Below are positions 12,101-27,100 of a stretch of 64,000 bases of DNA, in pieces. Within the stretch, counting starts at the first letter, position 1; every line of letters starts with the position of its first letter. Under the pieces are notes generated by a model that worked only from the letters and a program-made list of their open reading frames with translations, was not told the DNA's origin and did no database searches. A program made the translations under genes and the position numbers. Source of the DNA: Megalonaias nervosa (lineage: Eukaryota > Mollusca > Bivalvia > Unionida > Unionidae); the NCBI GenBank assembly GCA_016617855.1, contig JAECUM010001742.1:1-64000 (forward strand), written 5' to 3'.

Positions 12101-15100
12101 TAGACAACATAGGATGGATTGTAAGAAGTTTGACACCATGTAACTAGACAACATGGGATGGATCGTAAGAAGTTTGACACCATGTAACTAGACAACACAG
12201 GATGGATTGTAAGAAGTTTGACACCATGTAACTAGATAACACAGGATGGATCATAAGAAGTTTGACACCATGCACCATGTAACTAGATAACATAGGATGA
12301 ATCATAAGAAGTTTGACACCATGTAACTAGATAACATAGGATGGATCATAAGAAGTTTGACACCATGTAACTAGATAACATAGGATGGATCATAAGAAGT
12401 TTGACACCATGTAACTAGATAACATAGGATGGATCATAAGAAGTTTGACACCATGTAACTAGATAACATAGGATGGATCATAAGAAGTTTGACACCATGT
12501 AACTAGGTAACATAGGATGGATCATAAGAAGTTTGACACCATGGAACTAGATAACATAGGATGGATCATAAGAAGTTTGACACCTTGTAACTAGATAACA
12601 TAGGATGAATCATAAGAAGTTTGACACCATGTAACTAGATAACATAGGATGGATCATAAGGAGTTTGACACCATGTAACTAGATAACATTGGATGGATCA
12701 TAAGAAGTTTGACACCATGTAAGTAGATAACATAGGATGGATCATAAGAAGTTTGACACCATGTAACTAGATAACATAGGATGGATCATAAGAAGTTTGA
12801 CACCATGTAACTAGATAACATTGGATGAATCCTAAGAAGTTTGACACCATGTAACTAGATAACATAGGATGAATCATAAGAAGTTTCACACCAATTAGAC
12901 AAAACATAGATTTGCAGTATGGCCATACCATCATTGTTGGTCTTCTAATTATGCATTCAGCTCAGAAGCCATATTATGTGATATATATTACACAATTATA
13001 CAATACATGTCACTTAGATTGGCAAGTTCAGTATAAAAATTTTGCTGTGATTTCTTGTAAAACATTTCATGGTGATAAGACACATAATTTAAAGATGGAA
13101 ATTTGCTTTCATCATAATGAATTACCATGTGGAAAGGATAAACCAAACATAAACTTTGTACCCCACATTTGTGCATAGAACAGATCTGATACAGAAGATT
13201 TATGTCACACTAGAGAATGGATATAGAAGATTTATGTCACACTAGAAAATGGATACAGTAAATTTATGTCACAGTAGAACAGGGATAGAATTGATTTTAT
13301 GTCACACTAGAACATGGATACAGAAGGCTTATGTCACACTAGAATACGGATACAGAAGATTTATGTCACAGTCGAACATAGGTACAGAAGATTTATGTCA
13401 CACTAGAACCTGGGTACAGAAGATTTGTAACACTAGAACATGGATACAGAAGGCTTATGTCACACTAGAATATAGATACAGAAGATTTATGTCACACTGG
13501 AACATGGGTAAAGAAAATTTTTGTTATCTAAGTATGTGTAAGCAGAATTTAGGGTAAATATTGTGCTGAAGTGCTGAAATTCGTGGTTACAAAAGTATTT
13601 AGAAAACTAAATTGTCAGTATTATCAAAGAACTAAACTTTGGAATGGGAATGAAGTTTAATAAAAATGTGGTACTAAGATAACCTTTGCAATTACATCAT
13701 TGTTTTGAGATGCATTCATTCTAAATATATAACATCTTTTTTTGCAGTGTTTCCAAAATTTGAAAGTCCTTCATTTGAGTGGAAGCTTTCCAAATGGTAT
13801 GACTACATATAACATGTGTAAATTTTCTTTATTTCATTGGAAATGAGTAACAATACAGGACTAAATGGTATTATTACATGATCATGCTGTCTTTCCAGTG
13901 TAGCACATACAGCTGTGTGACATCAGCTGTACTCAGATATTGAAATCAGTGTTGCGAACAAGCTTGTGTCATTATTGTAATATTAGATTTTTTTCTATGA
14001 TAGGTTTAATGGTTGTATCATATTTTTCGAAGAGATATATTAGAAGTGTATCCTTATATATGATTGTATTATAACATTTTCTGTGATATGACCTGTATCA
14101 TAATTGCATAATTATAGTCACTTTTCCATCATCATGAAGAACTTGTTAAGCTTTTGATTAAAGTTTTTATTTGTGCATATTTCCTAAACCGCATGATTCT
14201 CATCATACTTGGCTTTTTGTGAATCATTATGAAGCTACGACAATTCATTCTATGATGAACTCACTTGCTTCTGATTTTTGGGTCAAGTCACATTCATTGA
14301 CAGTTTGCATTACAGTTTTGGCTAAAGGTTTTCATTTACTTTTATTTTCTATATTCCTTGATAGATTCTCATCATACAAGTAATCAAGAATTCTGCTGAT
14401 TTTGCAAAAATCATGATTGGAATTTTCAATATCTACATCTTGGAGTTTTCTGCACATTCTGGATTGTCATAAGTTCCTCTGCAGTTAAAGATAGAAATTT
14501 TCAACATTTAACATTTTACACAACCGTATCCATCTATAATATGATTATGAGGTTTTATCGCTGAGAACGTTTTTTTTTTTAGCTGAGTGGGACAGCCAGT
14601 CTGATAACTAATCTTTAATGACTGGATATGAATACACAAAGAAACACTGCCAAAATCTTCAGTACTTAATATTTATGATGCAGTATGTATTGGAGTATTT
14701 CAGCAGTAGTACGGGGCCCCGAGTGGCTGAGTGGTCTAAAGCGCTCTCCGTTACGGATCACTGCCATCTCACCTCTGTCTGCGTGGGTTTGAGTCTAGGA
14801 TTCGGCGAATGTGGATATGTGAGAAAGCTTGCCAGTAGCTTCTCGTGGGTCGGTGGTTCTTTCCGGGGATTTCCCGGTTTCTTCCTCCACCATTAATACT
14901 GGCCGCCATGTATAGCCTATTGTGTGCTGAAAAATGGCGTTAAGCCCCACAACATCAACATCAACATCAGCAGTAGTACAGATATCGTTGCATTACATTG
15001 TCTAAAAAAATACTTTGATGCCATTACATTTCGATTAATCATTACACCATGATGTGCAATCAGTGGATGAGCAATACAGTGGCAGGTCTAAGATCAAAAG

Positions 15101-18100
15101 TGAGTAGCCACCAGAATAAAAAAAATTGATATCATATAGAAAAAAACTTGGTTTAAAATTGTCACTGCATAAATAAGAATTATTCTTTAAACTGGATTTT
15201 TTCTGAAAATATCTGAAATTCCTGAAATATTGAATGTATAGCAGACAATTAAATCAAAGCTTTATAAATTACTACATGAAATCAAATTTATGGCTTATCT
15301 CATTCATGTTGTTCTTGACATTTGGTGCTCTCTCAATCAATCCTCTATCAGAAGATTTTATTCATAACTAAGTAATAACAAGGCTTAATAATAGGAAAGG
15401 GATCAATTACAAAGTACTAGATGTGTAAGTACTATTTAGTTTTGGATTTCTATTGGGGCTGTTCTGTTTAAACATACATGGTGCTCAGGGAAGGTAGTGT
15501 TTTAAAAATATATGCCAGGGTATTTTGATTTCACAGAGTTCATAATAAAATGATAAGAAAATTCTAAATTGCATCTGTGGGTGAGTACCCCACTTTAAAA
15601 GTGCCTTCCTTGGGTCTCATGTATGTTTTAATGGAATAGCCCTTAGAAGCTTTTTAGAAATAGTAGTGATGGTAGTTTTCCACTTTTGGTTTAAAAAATA
15701 AGTGGCTACTAATTTTTAACCTGGTACAGAATTGCCCATGATTTTTGCACAGATACCTGATGGTGTTTTTCCCAGTATGTTACCTGATCATAATAGCTTA
15801 GAAATATGATCAATACTTGACAAATCCAGTCCTCCCAAGTTAGCTTTTAGTATAAAACTACCAAAACTGTCTGCCCACATAGGTGGGAGCCAGATTAGAG
15901 TGATCTCTCCATTGATATAAGAATTATTGCCAAATCCCATCCATGCCTGAGTTACTAATGATGCTCATGCTAAAAAGCACACTCTTTTAAAGACTTCACA
16001 AAAATCTTGTATTAAGTGATATTTTCAAAACCAAAGAACAAGTTGAAGGAGTTTCTCAAATGAGAGAGGTATACTCTATATTTCCAGCTATTCCTCTCTC
16101 TTCTCTTTCTAAGACGGAATTTTTGTAATTTTTGAAGAACAGTAGCTTTATCTGATGCAATACATATCAGTGTCATTTTGTCATAACCAGCCTGGGCTCA
16201 TTAATGTCAACTGACCTATTATATGTTTATAATTACTGATCCCTAATGGAGAATTAACAGACCAGAAACATTCTGCTGTCAGTTCTTACAAATATCACAT
16301 GTCTCATCCCAACAGTATAATTCCAGCACTTACAGGGAAGAATCCACCCTGTTTAGTATCACGACAGACCTATGTTACTCTATGACCATTTAAGTGCTAC
16401 AGTACCCAGTTTCTGTGATGGACCCAGAGCAGTCCATAGCAGTGAAGTGATCTACAATAGATCCAAGTAGTCCTGGCATGTTTAGGGATCCAGCTTATCC
16501 CAGTGCCATCAATGATGGAAGTCGAATGACTACAAGACGGCCCTTTGGAAGTTATTATTACTGTACTGGCTATGTTGACATTTTAGTCCCAGGTGCCCAA
16601 AACTATGCCCTGACCATAGATGATTCAGTAAGAAATAATTTTCAAGTTGCAATGTCACATTGTGGGTGGACTTCAAGTATGGTTCACAGTCAGTTTCAGC
16701 ATGCTTCACTAACAATGTCGCAGTTATCACAGGAGGTGTCTGTGTCATTCCACTTTTCACTATGTGACAAATTATGCCTACAAGCTCCATTGTCTTCACT
16801 TGCCCTGATGATCACTAGAAATCACTCAGCCTAAGTTCAAGCAGTTACCACGACTGACTGCCATCCAGCTTTAACAAAGTATATCAGTGAATGCATATAT
16901 CCATGTTTGATGCAGAAATCTCAGTAATTGATAAAGACATTGCAAGAATGGGGATGTCAAGATTTCCTTGAAGGGGCACCCACAATGAACTGAACCTCTG
17001 GAGAGATGGTGATCTTGCTCATTTGTACTTTTGAAAGAAGTAAAGGTCAGTATCTCAGCTCAGGCTATTTTCATCCTGGATATCACGTGTTATTCTATCT
17101 GTAGATAGACAAATAATCTAAGATACAAAAAATTTATTGTGTATCTCAGTTCATGAGGATAGGACATTTGCTACAAACAGAGCATTTGAGCTCAACATTT
17201 CCTTAACAGACAAAATAAAAGGCTGTGGGATGGAGAGCAAAGACAACTTTCTGGATCTTTTACCTGCAAGATCTTTCATCCCAAAGGGTTCCATTTGACC
17301 TTGTGGGAATTTTAGCAGCAGTCCAGTGAGCTATCTTCACATATGGTTCAGTAGCTTTTTAGTGCACTGCCTATCAACTTCCTCTGGATTTGCAGGATGG
17401 AAAAAGTTTCCTGTTCAGCTGCATCAGGACATAATGAGTCACTACTTCAGCCAGTATATTTCTCTTGAGTTGGAAACTTGCTTCACATACAGAGATGGAC
17501 CTTCTCTAGGGTAACTGAAAAGTGGACACAAGTTGGCGACAATTACACTATCCCATATTTGATCACTCTGGTGTAACTCCAGCCTATGTCAGCTGACAAC
17601 ATTTGGTTTTTCTATTGTTAAAAGTTAATTTGGGAGACCTAGATTTGCAAGATAATGGTCCCAATCGAGTGAAAAACATATTTTATTCCAATGACTGATT
17701 GACATTGATTTAGTAAAACTTTCGACTTTGTATCATAGCTTTGGCATTGAGCCACATATTATGTTATTACATGATAACAAGACATTAATCAGACCTTATT
17801 TTTTTATTACTTTAGTTACAGATGAAACTATGAAAAAAATTCATATTCTTAGGAAATTGGTAAGTTGTCAGAGAGTTATTTATGGTAATTCTTCCATGTT
17901 GTGTAAGTCTGCTTAAAAGTATGGGGTTGGCTTATTGTTGAAAAAGATAAAATATTCTCAATTAAATTGCAGTTCATGGTATAAACCATCTTTTTTTTCT
18001 CATATAGTTCAGTTTTAATACCAGCCCAGTTTTTGAATTCCGGCCAAGTCCTACCAAAGACTTTTAAAAATGATACTAGCAGCTGCCTCGCTTTGCACTC

Positions 18101-21100
18101 AGCATTAAGAGGTTAGTGCTAGGACTGGTTGGCCCAGTGTCAGGATAATGTGACTATGTGGAATTTTATGCTACATGTCTGTGGCATAATGCATCGGTGC
18201 TAGACACCACTATAAACTGTCACAATGCAGACATCGTAGTGATATAACTGAAAATATTTTAAAGCTATATTAAAAATCCAAATCACACACATGCACACAT
18301 TTTCCATTTGAAGCAATTGGGTGTTAATCTGTTTATGGTACTTATGGTGTTTTCATCTGTCAACAAATATTTTGAATGCTGCAGTGCTATAGATAATTGA
18401 AATAACTTAAACTTGTAGCACATTACTAAACTAGCACTCAGACACAGACATGAGACATTCAAACTATGTAGCACTCAGAGACAGACATGAGACATTCAAA
18501 CTTTGTAGCACTCAGTGACATACATGATACATTCAAACATTGTAGCACTCAGAGACAGACATGAGACAAACTTTGTAGCACTCAGAGACAGACATGAGAC
18601 ATTCAAACTCTGTAGCACATTGCTGATCTAGCACTCAGAGACAGACATGAGACATTCAAACTCTGTAGCACATTGCTGATCTAGCACTCAGAGACAGACA
18701 TGAGACATTCAGATTTTGCAGCACATTACTGATTAACACCCAGAGACAGACATGAGACATTCAAACCTTGTAGCAGTGAGAGACAGACATGAGACATTCA
18801 AACTATTCAGCACTCAGAGACAGACATGAGACATTTAAACTCTGTAGCACATTGCTGATTTAGCACTTAGAGACAGACATGAGACATTCAAACTTTGCAC
18901 TCAGAGACCGGCACGAGACATTCAAACTCTGTAACACATTGCTGATATAGCATCCAGAGACAGACAGTAGACATTCAAAGTTTGTGGCACATTGCTAAAC
19001 CAGCACTCTGAGACAGACATGATACATTCAAACTTTGTAGCAGAGACAGACATGATACATTCAAACTTTGTATCATTCAGAGACAGACATGATACATTCA
19101 AAGTTTGTAGCACTCAGAGATACATAAATCATTCAAACTTTGTAGCACTCAGAGACAGACATGATACATTCAAACTTTGTAGCACTCAGAGACAGACATG
19201 AAACATTCAAACTCAGTGGCACTCAGTCAGACATGATACATTCAAACTCTGTAGCACTCAGACATGAGACATTCAAACTTTGTAGCACTCAGAGACAGAC
19301 ATGATATGTTCAAACTTTGTAGCACTGAGAGACAGACATGATACATTCAAACTTTATAGCACTCAGAGACAGACATGTGACATTCAAAGTTTGTAGCATT
19401 CAGAGACAGACATGATATATTCAAACTTTGCAGCACTCAGAGACAGACATGATATATTCAAACTTTGCAGCACTCAGAGACAGACATGATATATTCAAAC
19501 TTTGCAGCACTCAGAGACAGACATGATAGATTCAAACTTTGTAGCACTCAGAGACAGACATGATACATTCAAACTTTGTAGCACTCAGAGACAGACATGA
19601 TACATTCAAACTTTGTAGCACTCAGAGACAGACATGATACATTCAAACTTTGTAGCACTCAGAGACAGACATGATAGATTCAAACTTTGTAGCACTCAGA
19701 GACAGACATGATACATTCAAACTTTGTAGCACTCAGAGACAGACATGATACATTCAAACTTTGTAGCACTCAGAGACAGACATGATACATTCAAACTTTG
19801 TAGCACTCAGAGACAGACATGATACATTCAAACTTTCTAGCATTCAGAGACAGACATGCAACATTCAAAGTTTGTAGCACTCAGAGACAGACATGAGACA
19901 TTCAAACTTTGTAGCACATTGCTGATCTAGCACTCAGAGACAAACATTAGACAAAGTTTGTAAATTATTGCTAAACTAGCACTCAGAGACAGACATGATA
20001 CATTCAGACTTTGTAGCACATTACTGACAGATATGATACATTCAGACTTTATAGGACATTGTTGATGAAGCAATCAGAGACAGACATGAAACATTCAAGT
20101 TTGATAAGATTTTTTACATGCTATTGCATGATAATGTGATCAAATTGAGTTTGGTAGGAAAGCTGTTGATGTTAATTTTGCATCAATACTTTTAATACTG
20201 CAGCATATTACCAGATACGTTATTAATATTCCCATGATAAATATTACTGGCTGTTATGGGAGTTTTAATGGTGATGACAATCATTAAAAATAGTTTGGTT
20301 AATGATGTCGATATCAAACTGCAGGAAAATCCTTAGTCTATGAATATCAATTTATATATGTATAATGCACATGTATGAATGAGTTTATTGTAATAAGGTT
20401 TGATTTGTTTCAAAATTCTTATTTCTTTTTTTCAGAGGGAGCTAAATGTATCATTTAACCTTGCTGTGAATGACTCAGTTCTCAAGGCCATCTCAAATAG
20501 CTGTGAAGATCTAGAGTAGGTATTTACGGAACTGATGTTTCTCCATTATAGATTATGCAGATAATAAGCCTTAACTAGGATTAAATAACCTATAACAAGG
20601 ATCAAACTTGGATCTGGTAATCTTAACTAGGATTAAATAACCTATAACAAGTATCAAATAATCACCAACTTAGATCTAATAACCTTCACTAGGATTAAAT
20701 AACCTGTAACAAGGCTCAAATAACCACCAACTTGGATCTAATAACCTTAACTAGAATCAAATAACCTATAATATGGATCAAATGACCACCAGCTTGGATC
20801 TAATAACCTTAACTGGGATTAAATAACCTATAACAAGGATCAAATAACCACCAACCTGGATCTAATAACCTTAACTGGGATCATATAACCTATAACAAAG
20901 ATCAAATAACCACCAACTTGGATCTAATAACCTTAACTGGGATTAAGTAACATATAATAACAAGGATCAAATAACCACCAACTTGGATCTAATAACCTTA
21001 ACTAGGATTAAGTAACCTATAACAGGGATCAAATAACCACCAACTTGGATCTAATAACCTTAACTAGGATTAAACAACCTTTAACAAGGATCAAATAACC

Positions 21101-24100
21101 ACCAACGTGGATTAGATTATCTTATCTAGGATAAAATAACCTATAACAAGAATAAAATAACCTACAACTTGGTTGAAATAACCTATAACAAGGATAAAAT
21201 AACCTACAACTTGGTGCAAATAACCTATAACAAGGATCAAATAACCTATCTTTCAACAATAACTATTTTCATTTCAACATATTTTTGTGTTTATTTTGTT
21301 TCTATTCCCATGCCATTTACTCAGGAGGGTTGATATAGTGTTAACCATCTAGTTTTGTTTATGGACATCTTGTAGTTTTTAGGCTCATTTTCCTGCTAAA
21401 TAAGCAGGAAAAAAGAACAGCTGGATTAAGATTAAATTTTACACAAAATTATTTATGAATCATTTGTTGGTAAAGTTGGACTTGCTATTTTTTCTATCAG
21501 GATTGTAAAGGGTTTGTGTTTGCAGTTGATTTCTTGGATAGTATTCATGCTGGAGTAAAAAATTTGAGTTCAGTCTGTAGACAATGAAATACTTCTGGAA
21601 AAATATTTAAAGATCCGAGAACTTGATAATTGGATGCAAATCAAAATAGGTCACTGTAACACAGATTTTATGCTTTAATGACTGAGATTAATGACCACAC
21701 TCATTTTGTATGCTATATAATTATTTTACTACAGAAGGCTCTTTCTGACAGTTGGCTTTATTGCCCATTATGAAATTTATTTCTTTACCAGGATTCTAGA
21801 CATAAGTGGTTGCCATCATGGGGTGACTGACTTGGGTGTTTCGTACTTATCCCAGTTTTCACATTTACATACCATCAACCTCAGTTACCTGCCAAAGGTA
21901 AGCTTCTGTCACCTTTCCTAATCATACATTCTAAACTTCGAAATCAAGATAGAAAATAATTGAATGTCCATAACTTACAAAGTTACTTCTTGATATGTTT
22001 ATATTTGCTATGTATTTTCATTGTAGAATACAATACCAGACCGTAGTACATTGATTAATTTTGTGAATTTTAAAATTTTAATTTAAGGACACTAATAAAA
22101 TCTGAATCCTGCTTAAATTTGCTTTTGTGTGAAAATTTTGGACACAACAATTTATTCTCAAATTACAATTCTGAGATAGAAGATCAATACAGAATTTTTT
22201 GTTGTACTTTTTTGTGCTGTAGGTCAGTGACAGTAGTGTGAAATTGTTAGCTCACTCTGGAAACCTCAAATGTCTCAAACTTCAGTTAGATACAGGAATC
22301 ACAGATGCAGGTATATCTCTTTATCTGATGGTATAATTTTAATTTTCCTTTTTCCATCTTTTCATCTGGTATGATGGATTCATGATGATGTCATTTGGTT
22401 CATGTTCTAAACTTACTCATAATCATGTAAGAACTGCATTGTTTTGAATGTACAATTTCATTTGTAAATCAGCCTTGAGAGTGTAACATTTAGCTACAAC
22501 CCCAGGATCAGCAATAGACTTGTCCACAAATTCCAGCATAACTGTAAACAATCAAAAGTATAAACACTAATGTTAGGTTAATAGCAACTCAGTGTATGAT
22601 TTCAGTAGAATGATTTGTCATACAATTTTTAATGCTTACTTTTTAATTTCTGCAGAACAGAACAGCAACAAACTATTCAGATCATTGCAATGTACGAAAT
22701 TGACGGTGTTGAAAAAGTTCATATGATGATTCCAAAAATATGTCAGATATTGTGAATTGTCTTTTTAAGTTTGTATAAACAAGTAAGTGCTTTAAACTGT
22801 TGTATTAGACATAGGTTGTATTAAATACACTTGGTAGACCCTCTGATCTTTAAAAGTTTTAGTTCACCAGGTTATAGGGCCAAGTGAGCTTATGTATGGC
22901 ACTGTGTTATGTGTCATGTTTTATTTTGTGTCATGTGTTAATATGTGTCATCTTTTGTTGGTTATCTGTCAACATTTGTTTCTTTTGACTTTTGAAAAGT
23001 CACCAAATGAATTATAGTCAAATTTGACTGGAATCATCATGATGTGGAGACCTTTGAATTTTCACCAATGCCATCTAATATGGCCACTTTTAATAAAAAT
23101 ACAACACCCTTTTAGCAATTCATACAAAAGAGATATTCAACACATCTTTACCAACTTTGACATAAAGCATTCTGACTTTAAGACCAGATTTGACTGAAAC
23201 ATTCTAACTTTAAGACGAAATTGACAGAAGGCATTCTAACTTTAAGACCAACTTTGACATGAAGCATTCTGACTTTAAGACCAAATTTGACAGAAAGCAT
23301 TCTGACTTTAAGACCAAATTTGACAGAAAGCATTCTGACCTTAAGACCAGATTTGTTATAAAGCATTCTAACTTTAAGACCAAATTTGACAGAAAGTATT
23401 CTAACTTTAAGACCTTTCTGATTTATATTAATGATTCACATGATCCATCAACATGGCTAATTCTGCTAATATAAACAATAACATTTAAAGATGCATTCTT
23501 GAAATCAACTGAATATATTTATGCTAGTTTGATGGAAATCATGTAAGCACGAAGGTGTGATAAATAATACCAGTTCCCAATCCAGTATGGCCACTGTCAC
23601 TAGCAATGGAAAAAAATTAAATTACTTATTCTCAAAACCCACTTAAAGGAATTTGATTAGTTTTATATGACCGACAGCATCTGGGTATGAAGGCCATTCA
23701 AATTTATACAAATGATGCTGTTCTGTTGTCCAATATGGCTACCACAATGTTATTAAAAATAAAAACAATTATAAATGACTTTCTAGAACTGGCTCAGTAT
23801 GATTTAACCAAATTTGACAGAAGGCTTTCTGGCATGAAGGCATTTCAAGCTTGTACAGATGATGACAGTCTGTCATCCAGTATCATAACCACCAAGAAAA
23901 CTGTTACACAATTTCTTTTCAGTTCTTTTAAACAGACAAGACAAGATTTGACTCAAGCTGATTTTGTATTTACGGTTCCGATTGTCCTTCCAATATGACC
24001 ACCTTACTAAAAATAGATCAACGTTTAAAACAATTTCAAATAATGCTCAACAGAATTTTTCCAAATTTGACAAAAAGTATCCTGGACCCTGGGTGACTGA

Positions 24101-27100
24101 GTGGTGTAAAGCTCTCACCTTTACCGATCACACTCATCTCACCTCTGTTCATGAGGGTTCAAGTCTTTGGCTTGACCAATGTGGGTATGTGAGTAAGCTT
24201 GCCAGTAGCTTCCTTTGGGTTGTTGGTTCTTCCCAGACTTTTCTCGGGTTCTTCCTCCACTAGTTATACTGGCCACCGTGTATAGCCCATCATGTACTGA
24301 AAAATGGCATTAAACCTAAGACAAAATCAATAATAACAAGCATCTCAGCATGAAAACCTTTCAGATTTGTAGAAGTTATGCCAATCCACCATCCTGAAAA
24401 ATAACTGAAAAACCTTTGTATGATTTCTTTAATTTATCAACACTCAATGGAATTTGACCAAATTTGACAGAATATGTAATGGCTTGAAGGTCTTTAAATT
24501 TGTGTACATGATGCTATGTTGCCATCAGATATGGCCACCATTATTAGATATTTAACAAAAGAAACTTTTTAAATGATTTATAATCAAATACTGCTTAACA
24601 GAATTTGACAGAAAACACCCTGGTTTAAAGGACCTTGAAATACAAGAGAAATAATCGCGATGTGCCATAAAATACAGTTGAAGATACTAATACCAAAGTG
24701 ATTTTCAGACAACATTTTTCTTAACCAATTAATAGGTTTTAAAAATGTTTGGGCAGAAAACATGATTAACTAAGATTTCTATGCCACCTATTTTTGCATT
24801 TGGTTATTAGAGATATGTCAGTCAGATTGGTGATCTCAGGCCCTTGTGAAGTGTTTGTTAGGTTTATCTTTTTAACACATCGGGTTTAATTGTAATAAAA
24901 CAGTGATTATTGTTTAATAACGATTTACACCTAGACTTATTAGGCATGTCATGGAAAATGGGATTTTTATACAAAATAATTTTATTACAGACATCAGTCT
25001 TGATCTTAACCAATCATATATCATTGTTTATTATTTTCAAGAGGTGAATTATTAATGCTGTTATTTTAAATGGGCTCTGAAATTGAGCTCTTGGCTAATG
25101 GTGACATTTATTCATTTGACCTCTTGGCCATGGGTGGCATCTGTTAAATTGACCCCATGACTCAGGGTGGCATCTGTTAATCAGCTATCTCCTAATAAAG
25201 CAAGATTTCAGTGGACTTCTTCATGAACTTTCTATTTACAAACTTTCTTTCAAAATACTTTTCATATAAATAAGTAAGGGTGAGTCCATAGTATACAAGA
25301 TATCGCCAACCACCAAAATAGGACCCTAACCTGTTGTAAAACTTACAGATACCTGTAGTATTGAAAAGATATATACAGGGATGGAAAAATCAAGTTTCCT
25401 GGGAGAACCAAAAATTAATGCTGGGCAACCATCTTACTCATTGTTAAAGCCCAGTTTGGCAAATGGAAGATATTGTTAAAATATCATTGTGATAAACATT
25501 ATACAGTTGTATTGTCCCTCTGGTTATGAACAGAGTGCCTGAATGATCTCCATATAATTCCATTGTTGAGTGTTTGGTGATTGCTGTCAGTGTTTGGTGA
25601 TTGCTGTCAGTGTTTGGTAATTGCTGTCAGTGTTTGGTGATTGCTGTCAGTGTTTGGTGATTGCTCTCAGTATGAGGCCAAACTAATCCATATATGTCAG
25701 CTACTCATTATCGGATTAAGTAATCACAATTCATACCACCAGCCTTTGAGGGAAAAGCCTAAAAGAAACAAGACTACAGAATGTTTGTGTTTTGCCAACA
25801 CACCATTATATACTAGAAGTATCTTCCATCTTCTGAACAGTATATACAGTTATGGCACAGTTTTTATCCAGATGGAAGAATGGTATTGGACAGAAATGAG
25901 GGTGCATTCCAGTTTGGCTGGAAATATTGTATTCATATATACAAGGAACATTAATATTCCTGCTGCTGAGTGGCCAGGTGGGTTAAACATGTGCTTCTGG
26001 ATCATTTGGGTCAAACTAAAATCTGTAAGCTGTCCACTCCAGTGAACAGTTGATAGGCCAGGTTGATGTTCTCTCATTATATCATATAGATGTTCTAATT
26101 GATGCTGTTGTTGTTGTTGCTCCATTTATAAACAAAATGTAAAAGATAATTTTTTTCTTCTCATCAGTGCTGGAAACTGTGGCTGTCCAAAATCCCCAGC
26201 TTGAGCTGTTAGATGTCAGTGGAAATATTCAGATTACAGTGAAAACTTTGAAAGCCTTTATTCAAGTAGCAACTAATTACCCTGAGTCCAGAATTCATCT
26301 CATTCTAGGAGGTAGGTAGCTTGAACTTATTTATGTAATGTTAGTTGTATTGCAAGTTTTCAGGACTTGTAGGAAGCACCCTTGAGGGTTCAGATGATGG
26401 TATTTTGTAGTGGATGACACCAGAGAACCTGGAGGAAATGATAGCATTGTATTCACAATTACCTTCCACATGCCAAAGCCATAGTTTGAAATTCATTTGG
26501 CAGAGGCATGAAGTGTTACTTTGTTATCCAGGTCTCAAATGTAGCTTTTCTCGTCGGGTACAGTGTCTAGCAATTTGATTGTATCTATCAGTTATTTTCC
26601 TCCACCATTTTGAAGATTAAGCTGGGGACAGATTTTAAAGCCATTTGAGATTAAGACATGAAACTTGATCGACTTATACATCATGGCTAGATGATAGGTC
26701 GCATGCCACATTCTGGATAACATCAGTGTCAAGGTCATGGCCCAATATTTTACACTTTTCATCATGCTTTCATCTCTGCTTCATAATTTATCATTTTTAA
26801 TATAGATGCTGTCTTCAAGGTCAATGTCATTGCTCAGTATTTTACACGTTTCATCACCCATTAATTTGTGCTCTATAACTTTAAAGTTAGTTGAAAGTAA
26901 TGGATGATATACTTAGACATCATTGCTAGAAGGTATAATATACCACAGTGGGAGTGCTGTTTTCAAGATCAAGGCTCAGTATATTGTTTTCCATCACACT
27001 TTGGTTTCTACCCTATGAATTTAGATTTGTTTGAGATTAAGTAGTGCAACTTGGTATGCATTTGCATTATCATTAACAGGTACATTGTGTATCACATTGG

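Larger units (their letters stand above)
22980..24620. repeat. Decayed interspersed repeat field
   Basis: Recurring phrases (AAATTTGACAGAA, ATGGCCACC, TTTGTACAAATGATG) appear about every 170-200 bp, showing an old tandem-type repeat. A young 33-bp minisatellite and a SINE copy are embedded. No gene is supported. Confidence 0.65.

Noticed and set aside
11430..12893. CRISPR-like regular array
   Set aside because: Units are contiguous with no unique spacers, and the genome is eukaryotic; it is a minisatellite.
16478..16834. 118-codon open frame as a gene
   Set aside because: No recognisable motif, overlaps an open frame on the other strand, lies in an intron, and has no supporting splice sites.
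20516..20521. Donor at 20520 for the LRR exon starting at 20436
   Set aside because: It would include an in-frame TAG; the GTAGGT donor 4 nt earlier keeps the frame and the LRR motif.
25965..26040. Third tRNA-derived element (A-box-like TGCTGAGTGGCC)
   Set aside because: The B box is weak, no body is shared with other sequence in the window and no target duplication was found.
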